The translations under genes and the position numbers were made by a program. A model generated the notes under the pieces. It made no database searches, was not told the DNA's origin, and saw only the letters and a program-made list of their open reading frames with translations. From NCBI GenBank assembly GCA_947629525.1, contig CANREB010000006.1, positions 29,217 to 93,216 on the forward strand: a stretch of 64,000 bases of DNA, read 5' to 3'. Origin of the DNA: an uncultured Lachnospiraceae bacterium. GTDB taxonomy: Bacteria > Bacillota > Clostridia > Lachnospirales > Lachnospiraceae. Positions 1-10,208 of this stretch are shown piece by piece; the first letter of the stretch is position 1; each line of letters starts with the position of its first letter.

Positions 1-872
1 GTGCGCATATTGTCCTGAGCTTTCATAAGTGAGTCAGCCATCTGACCGATCTCGTTATTTGCTTTTACCGAAACCGAGCCTGTAAGATCGCCGGTCGCGA
101 ATGTATCCGTAAACTGCTGGATATCTTTGAGAGGTCTTACAAGCTGTCTTCCGTACAGATAAGCAAGTACGAGAGCTACTGCGATAGTTATTATAAATAC
201 AACGTCAACTCTTAAAAGCAGGGCGTTGTATGTATCGTCAAGCTGTGCCTTTACCGCCGCGGTTTCGGCCTCGATATCGTCTATGTAGTTACCTGTGGAA
301 ACTATCCATCCCCAAGGCTCAAATATCTGTGAATAAGCGATCTTGGGAGCTACGGTCACACCGTCGGATTTTGTAAAATAAAATTCATTAAATCCGCCCT
401 TTTCGGGAGTCTGGCATACATTTACGATAGACTGCACTATCATAACTCCGTTGGGATCTTCAAGGTCATATCTGTTATTGCCCTCATTCTCGGTTAAGAT
501 AGGGTGCATAACAAGGATGTAATCAGTGTCGTCAATCCAGAAATATCCGCTTGAATCATCGCGGTAACGCATAAGACGGATGGTTTCCTTTGCGTCGTTC
601 ATTGCCTCTTCCTCGGTCTTCTCCCCCGCTTTATAGCGGTCGTATTCGCCCTGCATTACCGATATGGCGTTCTGCACCTGAGATTTGATTTCAGTGTTAT
701 AGCCTTCGTTCATGGCAGCTTCATATGTATCGTATGAATTGCTGGTAAGGCTTTTGATAGATAGAACAGCATTTGCGCCGATACAGATCGCGGTAACGAC
801 ATTAACGATCAGCAGAAGTATCATTATTGCGCCGATCAGGCTTTTTTTCTTTCCATGTTTTACTTGTTCCAT
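1..872 (-). CDS. Methyl-accepting chemotaxis protein, Cache type (3' end outside window)
   Basis: Membrane chemoreceptor; only the N-terminal ~290 residues are in the window, so the signalling hairpin is not seen. Translation from 872 gives a short basic start, a transmembrane helix at about residues 12-32, an extracytoplasmic single-Cache (sCache_2-like) domain with the recognisable GYFWIDD and FEPWGWIVSTGNYIDD blocks, a second transmembrane helix, then a HAMP segment beginning near RPLKDI. By family, the Cache domain binds a small extracellular ligand and HAMP passes the signal to a CheA-coupled domain. The start is set by AAGGAG eight bases upstream. It is divergent from the GGDEF gene across an AT-rich gap. 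The ligand cannot be told. Confidence 0.9.
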   Translation of the reverse strand, partial: MEQVKHGKKKSLIGAIMILLLIVNVVTAICIGANAVLSIKSLTSNSYDTYEAAMNEGYNTEIKSQVQNAISVMQGEYDRYKAGEKTEEEAMNDAKETIRLMRYRDDSSGYFWIDDTDYILVMHPILTENEGNNRYDLEDPNGVMIVQSIVNVCQTPEKGGFNEFYFTKSDGVTVAPKIAYSQIFEPWGWIVSTGNYIDDIEAETAAVKAQLDDTYNALLLRVDVVFIITIAVALVLAYLYGRQLVRPLKDIQQFTDTFATGDLTGSVSVKANNEIGQMADSLMKAQDNMR

Positions 873-1013
873 TTGGTTCACTCCTTATAATTATTAGCTG
901 TTAATTGCCGCTTCTTACATTTTACTATCTAAACTGTTAAAAAGCAATATTTTTAATCCGATTTTGTTATAAAATATTGTATTTATGCACAAAAAGCATT
1001 AAAAAAAGACTTA

Positions 1014-1042
1014 TTGTAACATATATTCGTAAAAAACATAAT
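1014..1042 (+). promoter_or_regulatory. Candidate SigA promoter for the GGDEF gene
   Basis: TTGTAA (1014-1019), 17-base spacer, CATAAT (1037-1042), in the AT-rich divergent region. The -35 lies within a 14-base sequence TATTGTAACATATA that recurs at 6100-6113 between the two other chemoreceptor genes. Confidence 0.45.
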
Positions 1043-1110
1043 ATATATTTAAGATGAGGTGGAACTTAAAGCAAGATATGAATAATATATGCGAAGAGGG
1101 ATCAATAAAA

Positions 1111-2271
1111 ATGAATAAAAAGCATATGCGTATCATAGAGGGAGCTTTATACTTAGCCGCAGGGGCAGGGATCATTCATCTTATATACCAATTCGCGGCA
1201 AAATACTTTTTTGTCAAGAAAGAAAGTCGTGAGAAGCAGAAGCGCCTTGACCTGATAAATTACGCCGTGAACGTGCAGGAACTTCTTTTTGTGGCGCACC
1301 GGAAACCTGAGAATATTGAACGGGCGCTTGAGAAGATTGCAAAGGCTGCGGGATCAGAGCATGCCTTTTTCAAGTTCTGCTATGAGGACGGCAGGGCGGT
1401 ATTATACCAGTGGCTAGACAGCAGGGCAGACAGAGAGCTGTTGAAAGCGGTCGGGGAAAATATGGATTTTGTGGAGAGCCGCCTTAATAATGCGAAAGCG
1501 GAAGCGGTTTTTGAGGATATAGAGCGTTTAAAATGTGACGATTATAAAAATTACAGCTATTTCAAGGCAAAGAAAGTGCGCAACATAATGGCTGTTCCTG
1601 TGCTGAGCGTATCGGGGGCGGCTGCAGGCGTACTCGGCATTTCAAACGTACAGACGATCTGCGGTACGGCAAAGCTGTTTGATGCGGTTAGGGTAAGTTT
1701 TTCGATGCTTTACAATAATATTATTTCGTTCAATAAGATAAAAGAAATGAGTGAAGTTGACATTCTCACAAAAGTGCTTAATCGCAACTGTTATCAGGGC
1801 AGTCTTGAAAATTACGCAAAAGCGGGAAAAAAATCAATGGCATGTGTTTACTGTGACGTGAACGGTCTCCACGAGATGAATAATGCAAAAGGTCATGAAG
1901 CAGGAGACAAAATGCTTATTTTTGTTGCTTCGTCGATGAGGTCGCATTTTGGATGCCGCCATACATACAGGATAGGCGGCGATGAGTTCGTTGCATTTGC
2001 ACCTGATATGGAATACAGAGATATCATAGGACACATTAAGGCTATTGAAGATGAACTTAAGACTGACGGATATCATGCTTCTTTCGGAGTCGGCTGGTCG
2101 GAAAAAAACGACATCAAAGACATAGAGCTTCTTGTAAAACAGGCAGAGGAGAATATGTACACTGAAAAGAAAAAATATTATGACGCGCTTGGCATGCAGG
2201 CGCGGGATGGCAGAAGCCACAGGAATGCGGTAAAGGTGACGGAACATAAACTAAATTCAGTTAAAAATTAA
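1111..2271 (+). CDS. Membrane-anchored GAF-GGDEF diguanylate cyclase
   Basis: Predicted to make cyclic di-GMP from two GTP. From the ATG at 1111 (386 aa) there is one transmembrane helix (about 10-30), a GAF-like sensor region (about 50-205) and a GGDEF domain (about 215-360). The domain keeps the D-I-L-T-x-x-x-N-R entry motif, the CDVNGLHEMNNAKGHEAGD block and an intact active-site RIGGDEF (GGDEF at 289-293), so activity is expected. The RxxD inhibitory site normally five residues before GGDEF is absent (FGCR occupies it). There is no EAL domain. The ATG at 1111 has GAGGG ten bases upstream; in-frame ATGs at 1054 and 1078 would only add a poorly conserved leader. No c-di-GMP riboswitch was found in the window. 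Confidence 0.88.
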   Translation: MNKKHMRIIEGALYLAAGAGIIHLIYQFAAKYFFVKKESREKQKRLDLINYAVNVQELLFVAHRKPENIERALEKIAKAAGSEHAFFKFCYEDGRAVLYQWLDSRADRELLKAVGENMDFVESRLNNAKAEAVFEDIERLKCDDYKNYSYFKAKKVRNIMAVPVLSVSGAAAGVLGISNVQTICGTAKLFDAVRVSFSMLYNNIISFNKIKEMSEVDILTKVLNRNCYQGSLENYAKAGKKSMACVYCDVNGLHEMNNAKGHEAGDKMLIFVASSMRSHFGCRHTYRIGGDEFVAFAPDMEYRDIIGHIKAIEDELKTDGYHASFGVGWSEKNDIKDIELLVKQAEENMYTEKKKYYDALGMQARDGRSHRNAVKVTEHKLNSVKN

Positions 2272-2319
2272 CATTATATTGCGGAGGGAAAAACAATATG
2301 TTATATTAACAGTGTGTAA

Positions 2320-2337
2320 GGCGGCAATTGCGCCGCC
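2320..2337 (+). terminator. GC-rich hairpin between GGDEF and GH36 genes
   Basis: GGCGGC and GCCGCC (2320-2325 / 2332-2337) form a six-base-pair GC stem around AATTGC. No T-tract follows, so it is at best a weak terminator or a processing site; it lies 35 bases before the GH36 start. Confidence 0.3.
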
Positions 2338-2371
2338 GGATATTTCACGGCAGAAGGAAACGAGGTTGATT

Positions 2372-4576
2372 ATGGTCAAATATTATGAAGATGAGCGTAT
2401 CTTTAAGCTTGATACGCCGAATACAACTTATATGATCGGAATTGTGGATGAAGAAGGATTTATAGGACACATCTATTATGGCAGAAAACTTAAGGACGCT
2501 GAGGCGTCTTATCTGCTCAGGACAGGTGAACCTCCATTTGTGCCGGGCAGGAATAACAGAGAGAGATGTTCGTTTTACGACTGCTTTCCGTTTGAATATC
2601 CCACAGGCGGAGTCGGGGATTACAGGGAAAGCTGTATAAGCGTAAAGACGCAGGGCGGTCATATGACATCAATGCTTTCATATGTATCGCATGAGATATT
2701 CGGTGGTAAACCGGAACTTGAAGGACTCCCCGCTACTTTTGCGGATGAGGCGGATTGTATGACACTTCGCATCACCTGCGAGGACAGGGCAGTCGGAATG
2801 AGGGTAGAGCTTTTATACACGGCATTTAATGACACGGATGTCATAACGAGAAGCACGCGTGTCATCAATATGGGAAGCGGGAGCTTTTATCTCACTAAGG
2901 TATTTTCGGCGTGTATAGATATGGATAACAGGGATTTTGATATGGTAACGCTTCATGGCAGCTGGGCGCGTGAGAGGCATATTCAAAGAAAATCTTTGGG
3001 ATACGGCATACAGAATGTCAGTTCATTCAGAGGAGAATCAAGTCATCAGGATCATCCGTTTATTGCTCTTACAGATAAAAACACAACGCAGGAAAACGGA
3101 GAGATCTATGCGATGAATTTCGTATATTCAGGTAATTTCCGCGCACAGGCTGAAGTCTCACAGTTTGACAGTGTGAGGCTGTCGATGGGAATACACCCCG
3201 AAGGATTTTGCTGGAAACTAGAAAGCGGAGAATGTTTTCAGACGCCGGAGGTCGTGATGGTGTATACCGATAAAGGATTTGACGCGATGACGTTATCATT
3301 CCACAGGCTGTACAAAAAGCATTTGATACGCGGAGAATACAGGAATAAAAAGCGCCCGATACTTATTAATAACTGGGAAGCTACATATTTTGATTTTGAT
3401 ACTCAGAAACTTTTGGCGATAGCAAAAGAGGCGTCGGCTCTCGGCATTGAAATGCTTGTTATGGACGACGGATGGTTTGGCAACAGGAACAGCGACAATT
3501 GTGCGCTTGGGGACTGGGTAGTCAACGAATCAAAGCTTAAGGGCGGATTGAAATATCTTGTAGATGAGGTAAATAAGCTTGGTATGAAATTCGGCATCTG
3601 GTTTGAACCCGAGATGATATCACCTGACTCAGACCTGTACAGAGCGCATCCTGACTGGGCGATAGCAGTACCCGGCAGAACACCTGCACAGTCAAGGCAG
3701 CAGTATGTGCTTGACCTTTCAAGACGTGAAGTGGTCGAATACGTTTATGAGGCTGTGGCGTCTGTGCTTAGAAGCGCGAACATCGAGTATGTCAAGTGGG
3801 ATATGAATAGGCAGCTTTCGGATATAGGCAGCGCCGGTCTTGCACCGGACAGGCAGGGAGAGCTTTATCACAGATATGTGCTTGCCGTGTATGAACTTCA
3901 GGGAAGGCTTATAAAAGAATTTCCGCATTTACTGCTTGAAAACTGTTCGGGCGGCGGAGCGAGGTTTGACCCGGGCATGTTGTATTTTGGTCCTCAGATA
4001 TGGTGTTCGGATGACACGGATGCCATAGAGCGCCTTGAAATTCAAGAAGGCACGGCACTTATATATCCGCTTTCGACTATGGGGGCGCATGTATCTGATT
4101 GTCCAAATCACGCTATCGGGCGCAATACACCGTTTGAGACGCGCGGAATAGTCGCGCTTGCGGGAACGTTCGGGTATGAGCTTGACGTGACGAAAATACC
4201 GGATGCGGACAGAAAGATGATACCGTCTCAAGTGGCTATGTACCACAAGTACAATGATCTTGTACGTGAGGGCGATTATTACAGGATAGCTTCATATTCT
4301 TCAAACAGAAGTTATGACTGTTGGGAAGTAGTAAGCTGTGACAGGACGCATGCGCTTGTTACATACGTGCAGGTGCTTAACAGACCGAACTTTAAGTCAA
4401 GGCGTATTTTGGTAAAGGGGCTGGATGCAGACAAACGCTATACTGTAAGCTATGTCAATAACAAAGATATAGAAAAGACAAGCTGCAGCGGAGATACGCT
4501 GATGAAAGCAGGTTTGCTGATACCAAATATGTGGGGCGACTTTAAGGCATTGCTTATTGATATTGAAGAAAATTAG
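2372..4576 (+). CDS. GH36 alpha-galactosidase
   Basis: Retaining alpha-galactosidase that removes alpha-1,6-galactose from raffinose-type sugars or galacto(gluco)mannan oligosaccharides. The 734-residue length is typical of bacterial GH36 subunits. The nucleophile lies in VKWDMNR (D477) and the acid/base in the downstream W-C-S-D-D-T-D-A segment (D547); the family CSGGGARFD block is between them. No signal peptide, so it is cytoplasmic. The ATG at 2372 is chosen because GAGG sits six bases upstream and it matches the usual N-terminus; the frame is open 31 codons further upstream from a TTG, through a GC hairpin. It could debranch galactomannan for the locus 10 kb downstream, but it is not physically linked to it and no transporter is adjacent. 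Confidence 0.95.
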   Translation: MVKYYEDERIFKLDTPNTTYMIGIVDEEGFIGHIYYGRKLKDAEASYLLRTGEPPFVPGRNNRERCSFYDCFPFEYPTGGVGDYRESCISVKTQGGHMTSMLSYVSHEIFGGKPELEGLPATFADEADCMTLRITCEDRAVGMRVELLYTAFNDTDVITRSTRVINMGSGSFYLTKVFSACIDMDNRDFDMVTLHGSWARERHIQRKSLGYGIQNVSSFRGESSHQDHPFIALTDKNTTQENGEIYAMNFVYSGNFRAQAEVSQFDSVRLSMGIHPEGFCWKLESGECFQTPEVVMVYTDKGFDAMTLSFHRLYKKHLIRGEYRNKKRPILINNWEATYFDFDTQKLLAIAKEASALGIEMLVMDDGWFGNRNSDNCALGDWVVNESKLKGGLKYLVDEVNKLGMKFGIWFEPEMISPDSDLYRAHPDWAIAVPGRTPAQSRQQYVLDLSRREVVEYVYEAVASVLRSANIEYVKWDMNRQLSDIGSAGLAPDRQGELYHRYVLAVYELQGRLIKEFPHLLLENCSGGGARFDPGMLYFGPQIWCSDDTDAIERLEIQEGTALIYPLSTMGAHVSDCPNHAIGRNTPFETRGIVALAGTFGYELDVTKIPDADRKMIPSQVAMYHKYNDLVREGDYYRIASYSSNRSYDCWEVVSCDRTHALVTYVQVLNRPNFKSRRILVKGLDADKRYTVSYVNNKDIEKTSCSGDTLMKAGLLIPNMWGDFKALLIDIEEN

Positions 4577-4581
4577 ATATG

Positions 4582-4620
4582 AAAGCGGAGCAGAATCGGT
4601 TGTCTGCTCCGCTTTGCTGT
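4582..4620. terminator. Bidirectional terminator between convergent GH36 and chemoreceptor genes
   Basis: A perfect 13-base-pair stem, AAAGCGGAGCAGA (4582-4594) with TCTGCTCCGCTTT (4603-4615), and an 8-base loop. It sits between two converging stop codons and can serve both strands. Confidence 0.8.
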
Positions 4621-4632
4621 TCTTTATTTTAA

Positions 4633-6042
4633 TTATTTGCGGAAAATTACGATTTCCGTTTTTTCGCTGTAACCGAGGCGCTTTAACAGTTCCTGCATAT
4701 CTTTGATCGCTTTTTGGTATTTGTAGAATGCGTCGTAAGTATTTTGGAAATATTCAAGCGCAAGTTCCTGATTGCCGTTGTCTTTTGCTTCCCATGATTT
4801 TGTCGCCCATTTGTGGATGTCGAGATGGGCGCGTTTAAGCGCAGAAAACTCAGAACTTCCCGTGATGCCGGGATCAGTCTGTGAGGCTATCCATTTACCA
4901 AGCTTACAACTTTCGGGGTTATTAAGCTGTGTTACCTTAAGACGCTCAAAATCCATAGCGTTATTATATACACGCCACATCAGGATGAAGTGATCTATCT
5001 CGAATACCCTCAACCAGTCCTGCTGTGTGATTTCAGAGAAGCCGCGCGCCATGTCGCTGCGTGCTGTATCGATGTAGCGTCCGATTTGGAATATATGTGT
5101 ACCCTGCTCTATGCAGTCCTTGGTAAGTTCTGCATAGCTGTCGGATATGTTTGAGATCTGTTTCGTAAAATCTTTTGTGACATCCGACTGCATATCGATG
5201 TCCTCGAAAACATTGTCTATTTTATCTCTTATCGACATCATCTGTTCAGCCATTTTATTAATATCGGTAAGCGATGCCTTGACTTTTGCGTTTCCCTCTT
5301 CAAGCTTGACCGTCGTATCGTTCATCGATGAGGCAAGTATATTTATGTCATTTTTAAGTTCATTGACATGTTTGATTATATCTTCCGCCGACTCTGAGGT
5401 ATTGTTTGAAAGCTGACGCACCTCATCAGCGACAACTGCAAATCCCTTTCCGATCTCGCCTGCTCTTGCCGCTTCAATAGAAGCGTTGAGGGCAAGAAGG
5501 TTACTGCGGTTTGCCACCTGCTTTACTATATCGACAATCTCGCCGATTTTAATTATTTTTTCCTGAAATTTCTGCACATCTTCGTTTATCTTGGAAATGC
5601 TGTCCGATGATTCGTTCACAACCTTGATGCTTTCGTTCATATTATCCGTGCTGTTCTGAACTACAGACAACATCTCATGCGTATTGTCGCGTATGTGAGC
5701 CATGTTTTCGGAAATATTTCCAATGGATGTTTCGAGATTGTGACCTGCTGTTTCCATATCGGAGATCGACTCTGCCTGAGAATTGACCTGATCAAAAGTT
5801 TTTTTGACATATGAGTTATCGCCGATCGATTCCATGGCATCGTTAAGGCGCATAACAAAATTATTGTTAGAGCGTTTAAAGGCATGGATAAGATCGTTTA
5901 ATTTCTGACCGTATGACGGATCTGAAAAAGCAGATATATCAACATCTTCATACTGACCGTCGATAACTTTATCGATTGACAGCATTAAAAGTTCCATATC
6001 AGACTTTAAAGTCGTATTTGCCGTGTTGCTTTTTTTAAACAT
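4633..6042 (-). CDS. Soluble methyl-accepting chemotaxis protein with C-terminal CZB domain
   Basis: Cytoplasmic chemoreceptor of 469 aa without a transmembrane helix. The signalling coiled coil spans about 80-320 with the conserved hairpin tip [20 protein letters not shown] at 177-196. The C-terminal ~130 residues match a chemoreceptor zinc-binding (CZB) domain, with the expected three His and one Cys: H351, C379 in CKLGKW, H406 and H410. CZB domains in known chemoreceptors and cyclases sense cytoplasmic zinc or hypochlorite-type oxidation of the Zn-thiolate; which applies here is unknown. The start has GGAGG a few bases upstream. It is divergent from the dCache receptor at 6256, with a TTGACA-containing intergenic region. 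Confidence 0.9.
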   Translation of the reverse strand: MFKKSNTANTTLKSDMELLMLSIDKVIDGQYEDVDISAFSDPSYGQKLNDLIHAFKRSNNNFVMRLNDAMESIGDNSYVKKTFDQVNSQAESISDMETAGHNLETSIGNISENMAHIRDNTHEMLSVVQNSTDNMNESIKVVNESSDSISKINEDVQKFQEKIIKIGEIVDIVKQVANRSNLLALNASIEAARAGEIGKGFAVVADEVRQLSNNTSESAEDIIKHVNELKNDINILASSMNDTTVKLEEGNAKVKASLTDINKMAEQMMSIRDKIDNVFEDIDMQSDVTKDFTKQISNISDSYAELTKDCIEQGTHIFQIGRYIDTARSDMARGFSEITQQDWLRVFEIDHFILMWRVYNNAMDFERLKVTQLNNPESCKLGKWIASQTDPGITGSSEFSALKRAHLDIHKWATKSWEAKDNGNQELALEYFQNTYDAFYKYQKAIKDMQELLKRLGYSEKTEIVIFRK

Positions 6043-6179
6043 AATACCTCCGTTTTATGACAAATTGGATAAAATATATGAACATGTGTCAATATAATAT
6101 ATTGTAACATATAACTGCCGGAAAGAGAAACAAATTTTAAACAAAAAGAGCCTATTATTAATAAATTTGTACAAAACTA

Positions 6180-6208
6180 TTGAAATAAGGCGCGAATAAC
6201 TATACAAT
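6180..6208 (+). promoter_or_regulatory. SigA-type promoter for the dCache chemoreceptor
   Basis: TTGAAA (6180-6185), 17-base spacer, TACAAT (6203-6208), 47 bases before the start codon. A SigD-type (flagellar) promoter was looked for and not seen. Confidence 0.55.
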
Positions 6209-6255
6209 ATAGATAATTAATGATAAAAATCAAATAAGAAATATGGAGGCGCCAA

Positions 6256-8340
6256 ATGAAAAAAACAAATTTCAGTACGAAACTGGTATGTTATATCGTT
6301 GTTGTGTCGCTGCTTGCACTTTTGATAAGCACACTGATGATACGTGATAAGATGACAGATATACTTGAAGACAATATGCGTCTTACCAGTCAGCAGACAA
6401 TGGATGAGGCGGTTGCAAGCTTTCAGCGCTATGCAAAGACACTGAGCCTGCCGATCGACCTGATGTGCAGGAGTAATGATTTTAAGAAATTGGACGAAGA
6501 ATATGACGACCGCATCAAGGGAGTTGAAGATTCTCTTCTGAGCGCGCTTAAGGTTATCCCGAGTTCCGAAAGGACTTATTACGCGACGGCAAGCGGCAAA
6601 TATATCAGGGCTAAAATGGTAGTCTCTGAGGATGGAAAGAAAACGGGAGATTATGTGGAACAGGACGGAGTTGATAATTCACAGCAGGTATGGTATGCCG
6701 ACTCGCTCGGACTTGGTTCACGAAATACTGTGTTTTCAAATTTCACCGTTCCGTATGTTAATGACGACGGCGTGGAAGTATTTACTGTTTCGCAGGATAT
6801 AAAAGCAAGCGATATACACGTCGGAGTTATTGCTATGGACGTCAATGTTCAGGTGCTTGAAGAGTACATAAACGATATTCAGCTTATGAACACAGGTTTC
6901 ACGTTCCTTGCAGATACGGACGGAAACATTATAATCAACAACGACAAAAATGCGGTAGTACAGTCGGGCGCATCCGAGATACCTGTCTGGAACGATCTGA
7001 TTGCGGGACTTGATGAGTATATGGCATCGCTGACCGAGGAGGAAGCAGCCGATGCAAATCCGCTGTCAAGCGCGATGTGTGAGATCGGAGGGGATAAATA
7101 TTGTGTTACCCTTATTCACGATTCGATAACGGGATGGTATCTTGTGGGGCTTATCAACGAGGCTGATGAACTGGCGGGAAGCTTTAACAAGATAAACATC
7201 ATATCGATCATATGCGTTATTATAGCGCTTGTATTATCAGTTATCGTAGCGCTCATTATCGCATATTCAATTTCAAAAGAGCTTAAAAAACTTCACAGCG
7301 CGACAGACCGCATGGCAGAGGGAAATCTTTCGACGAAGCTTGAGATAAAGCGCAGGGATGAATTCGGTCAGCTCGAGCATAATTTTAATGTGATGATGGA
7401 CAGTATTTCTGGTCTTATCAAAAATGTAGAGGGCAACTCGGAAGAGATATTTGAAATCGCCAAGGCAGTAATGGATGTGTCGGAAAATACCAAGGAGATT
7501 ACGGAACAAGTAACAGAGGCGATAGGGAGCGTGGCACAAGGCGCGACGGAGCAGGCACAAAGCACTTCGGAAGCAAACGTTGAAGTTGAGAAACTTGCGG
7601 AAAACCTTGAGATGTCAAAAGAGAAGATAGAGCGCATCAGTGAAAAATCAAGAGACACGGAACAGATAGGCATCAAAGGAACCGGAATATTAAAAGAACT
7701 TATCAGTAAATCCGAAAAGGCAAAAGTAAATTCAGACGAATCGATAGCGACGATGACGGAGATGCTTAAGTCGATAGAAAAGATCAATTATATTTCAGAC
7801 GCGATCGCGGATATCACTTCGCAGACAAATCTTCTCTCGCTTAATGCCAGCATTGAGGCGGCAAGAGCAGGAGAGAGCGGAAAAGGCTTTGCGGTAGTAG
7901 CGGATGAGATCAGAAAGCTTGCCGATCAGTCAAGAGAGTCAACTGAGGAGATAAAGAGCATCCTTTTGGAGATAACAAACAATTCAAACCATGTTGAGAG
8001 CAGCCTTGAAGAAAGCGGCGTCATTCAGGAAGAACAGCAGAAATCCATCAAGGAAACACAGGAATTGTTTGTCGAGATCGAACAATCGGTCAAAGAGCTG
8101 TTATCCGCGGTTGAAGATATCGAAAAACTCAATCGTGAGATGGACGCGGCAAGAGACAATGTAGTACAGCGTATGGACAGCATAGCTTCCGTATCGGAAA
8201 CGTCAGCGGCGGCTACGCAGCAGGTAAATGCTTCCGCAGAGCAGGTAAATGATACGATGGCTCAGGTTGCGGAACATGCGAAAATGCTTGACGAGATCGT
8301 AAACCGTCTTGGCGATTCGATCAGGCAGTTTAAACTTTAA
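6256..8340 (+). CDS. Methyl-accepting chemotaxis protein, dCache type
   Basis: Full-length transmembrane chemoreceptor (694 aa). Order: transmembrane helix about 10-27; a large extracytoplasmic double-Cache region (about 30-305) including QQVWYADSL and [15 protein letters not shown], typical of dCache_1; second transmembrane helix about 313-338; HAMP about 340-390; methylation helices and signalling domain to the end with tip [25 protein letters not shown] lies eight bases before the ATG. By family it binds a small ligand outside the cell, often an amino acid or related compound, and signals through CheW/CheA; the ligand is not deducible. Its own promoter and a terminator downstream suggest a single-gene unit. 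Confidence 0.93.
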   Translation: MKKTNFSTKLVCYIVVVSLLALLISTLMIRDKMTDILEDNMRLTSQQTMDEAVASFQRYAKTLSLPIDLMCRSNDFKKLDEEYDDRIKGVEDSLLSALKVIPSSERTYYATASGKYIRAKMVVSEDGKKTGDYVEQDGVDNSQQVWYADSLGLGSRNTVFSNFTVPYVNDDGVEVFTVSQDIKASDIHVGVIAMDVNVQVLEEYINDIQLMNTGFTFLADTDGNIIINNDKNAVVQSGASEIPVWNDLIAGLDEYMASLTEEEAADANPLSSAMCEIGGDKYCVTLIHDSITGWYLVGLINEADELAGSFNKINIISIICVIIALVLSVIVALIIAYSISKELKKLHSATDRMAEGNLSTKLEIKRRDEFGQLEHNFNVMMDSISGLIKNVEGNSEEIFEIAKAVMDVSENTKEITEQVTEAIGSVAQGATEQAQSTSEANVEVEKLAENLEMSKEKIERISEKSRDTEQIGIKGTGILKELISKSEKAKVNSDESIATMTEMLKSIEKINYISDAIADITSQTNLLSLNASIEAARAGESGKGFAVVADEIRKLADQSRESTEEIKSILLEITNNSNHVESSLEESGVIQEEQQKSIKETQELFVEIEQSVKELLSAVEDIEKLNREMDAARDNVVQRMDSIASVSETSAAATQQVNASAEQVNDTMAQVAEHAKMLDEIVNRLGDSIRQFKL

Positions 8341-8489
8341 GAAAAGTCCCTTCTTGCCGCGCGGACAGATACCGCTCAAATATTCTGAATATGGTTTGCC
8401 AAGCTGCGTTTGGAACAGCCTTTCGCAGCTTCGGTATCGCCATAGCCCCCCCGCCAAACTCATTACAACATAATACACGGAAAAATGCC
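8341..8489. other. Structured non-coding segment after the dCache receptor
   Basis: No convincing gene. Two perfect complementary pairs are nested: GATACCG (8368-8374) with CGGTATC (8432-8438), and AAGCTGCG (8401-8408) with CGCAGCTT (8424-8431); their 3' arms abut, so the helices could stack coaxially around an internal loop. The segment precedes a clear terminator. Both strands are open over part of it, with peptide-like strings on the minus strand that may make it look coding. It could be a 3' UTR structure, a small RNA or a dispersed intergenic repeat; no known RNA family is recognised. Confidence 0.4.
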
Positions 8490-8524
8490 AACGAGTACCC
8501 CGGATAAACTCGTTTTATTTTTTT
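8490..8524 (+). terminator. Rho-independent terminator upstream of the polyamine operon
   Basis: AACGAGT (8490-8496) pairs with ACTCGTT (8508-8514), followed by TTATTTTTTT. It closes the dCache receptor transcript. Confidence 0.8.
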
Positions 8525-8548
8525 GTGGTAAATATATAAAAGAGATGC

Positions 8549-8554
8549 TATAAT
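8549..8554 (+). promoter_or_regulatory. Extended -10 promoter of the polyamine ABC operon
   Basis: TATAAT at 8549-8554 preceded by TGC (extended -10), with no good -35 at the right distance. It lies 75 bases before the first ATP-binding gene and 25 bases after a terminator. Confidence 0.5.
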
Positions 8555-8629
8555 CAAATGGTGTATCATGGCGGACGCGCCAAATGCGAATTTCATAAAA
8601 TCATTACGGTAGAGAGGAGAAGGCAATAA

Positions 8630-10207
8630 ATGCAGGAGAAAAAACTGATAGAATTTCGCAATATTGTGAAAAGTTTTGACAATCAGATCGTTTTAAAAGG
8701 CGTGAGCCTTGACATTTATGAAAATGAATTTGTGACACTCTTAGGACCTAGCGGATGCGGTAAAACGACGCTTCTGAGGATCCTCGGGGGTTTTTTAAGT
8801 GCTGATGAGGGTCAGGTGATATTTGACGGGGAAGAGATCAATGACAAACCGCCCTACAAAAGAGAGGTCAACACTGTATTCCAGAAATACGCGTTGTTTC
8901 CGCACTTAAATGTGTATGAGAACATTGCATTCGGACTTAAGATCAAAAAAATGGGAAAAGACGTTATCGAGCAGAAAGTAATGAAGATGCTTAAACTTAT
9001 CGGGCTTGAAGGATATGAAAAGAAGAATACAAGCCTTTTATCCGGAGGGCAGCAGCAGAGGGTAGCTATTGCCCGCGCTCTTGTAAACGAACCGAAAGTG
9101 CTGCTTTTGGATGAGCCGCTTGCTGCGCTTGATTTGAAACTGCGCAAAGAGATGCAGTATGAATTAAAGCGTATTCAGCAGGAGGTCGGGATAACGTTCA
9201 TATTTGTCACGCACGATCAGGAGGAGGCGCTTACAATGTCTGACAAGATCGTCGTCATCCGCAACGGTGAGATACAGCAGATAGGGACGCCGCAGGAGAT
9301 ATATAATGAACCTGCCAACAGATATGTCGCTAACTTTATCGGTGAGAGCAATATTATTCAGGGAACGATGATAGACGATTACAAAGTGCGTTTTGATGAT
9401 ATCACATTCGACTGTGTGGATTACGGTTATAAACAGAACGAGCCTGTCGATGTGGTCATCCGTCCCGAAGATATTGATATCGTTGACGTAAAAGACGGCA
9501 AGATGACGGGAGAAGTCCTGAGCGTACTGTTCAAAGGCGTACATTATGAGATTATGGTAGAAACTGTCGCCGGTACAAAAGTAACGGTAAATATGCATGT
9601 GACCCAGAACAGGGATGCGGTAAGCGACGATGGAAAAGAAAAGATGAGCGCGACAGACTTTTACGTAGATATAGAGGATGTGAAAAAGCTTGACGACAAG
9701 GAGATCATAGCCCGCTCAAACGCGCAGGCATGGAATCCTGTCAGCGATGAGTATATTTCTTTTTCAAAAATCGAGTATGAACTGGAAGAAAAAGAAGGGG
9801 ATTATCCTGTCAGATTTTCAACATCGGGCGGATTTAGCATTGAGCGCACCATACATGTGGTCAATCAGCCGTTTGTCAGAAACGAAAAGGCAAACGAGGG
9901 CGTTATGGCATTTAACTTTATGACTACCGTTGACGAGATCAAAGAGTCACAGGCGCTGGATGTAGATATAAAGACATGGGCAAATGCGCAGGCATGGAAA
10001 CTGAGCAACGAGAATGAAAATGTAGATATCACGGTCGATTACGATTTTGACCCTGACAGTATCACAGAGGGAATTTACCCGATCACGTTCTGGACACCGG
10101 GGCGTGAATTTAAAATACATACTACGGATTATACGGAAGAAGGTCAGGAGGTCGGACTGACATTTTTCCCCGAAGATATTCATGTAATGTCAAGGTTGGA
10201 GTATTAA
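8630..10207 (+). CDS. potA: Spermidine/putrescine-type ABC transporter ATPase with a duplicated insert in the TOBE region
   Basis: Energises polyamine uptake with the two downstream gene products. Walker [10 protein letters not shown] (39-47), signature LSGGQ (137-141), Walker B LLLDEP (158-163), then a regulatory C-terminal region. At 525 aa it is some 150 residues longer than ordinary PotA. A normal TOBE start (to about 322) and end ([18 protein letters not shown], 503-520) flank an insert of about 180 residues made of two related modules, each with an N-A-Q-A-W motif (363-368 and 451-456) followed by a beta-rich Y-P-[VI]-x-F...G...[FI]-x-[IH] stretch. The modules resemble small beta-sandwich repeats, possibly a ligand- or partner-sensing addition. 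GGAG lies upstream of the ATG; the stop is one base before potB. Substrate by homology only. Confidence 0.9.
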   Translation: MQEKKLIEFRNIVKSFDNQIVLKGVSLDIYENEFVTLLGPSGCGKTTLLRILGGFLSADEGQVIFDGEEINDKPPYKREVNTVFQKYALFPHLNVYENIAFGLKIKKMGKDVIEQKVMKMLKLIGLEGYEKKNTSLLSGGQQQRVAIARALVNEPKVLLLDEPLAALDLKLRKEMQYELKRIQQEVGITFIFVTHDQEEALTMSDKIVVIRNGEIQQIGTPQEIYNEPANRYVANFIGESNIIQGTMIDDYKVRFDDITFDCVDYGYKQNEPVDVVIRPEDIDIVDVKDGKMTGEVLSVLFKGVHYEIMVETVAGTKVTVNMHVTQNRDAVSDDGKEKMSATDFYVDIEDVKKLDDKEIIARSNAQAWNPVSDEYISFSKIEYELEEKEGDYPVRFSTSGGFSIERTIHVVNQPFVRNEKANEGVMAFNFMTTVDEIKESQALDVDIKTWANAQAWKLSNENENVDITVDYDFDPDSITEGIYPITFWTPGREFKIHTTDYTEEGQEVGLTFFPEDIHVMSRLEY

Positions 10208-10208
10208 T

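Noticed and set aside
2290..2310. Tiny leader peptide (ATG TTA TAT TAA after GGAGGG) before the GH36 gene
   Set aside because: Three codons only and no attenuator architecture to go with it.
8341..8489. Possible c-di-GMP-I riboswitch or 6S-like RNA
   Set aside because: A GGCAAACC string occurs on the minus strand but the rest of the c-di-GMP-I core is missing, and no long 6S-type hairpin with a central bubble can be drawn.
8203..8626. Minus-strand open frames over the dCache receptor end and the gap
   Set aside because: They overlap the receptor's coding sequence and cross a terminator, have no ribosome site and no recognisable domain.
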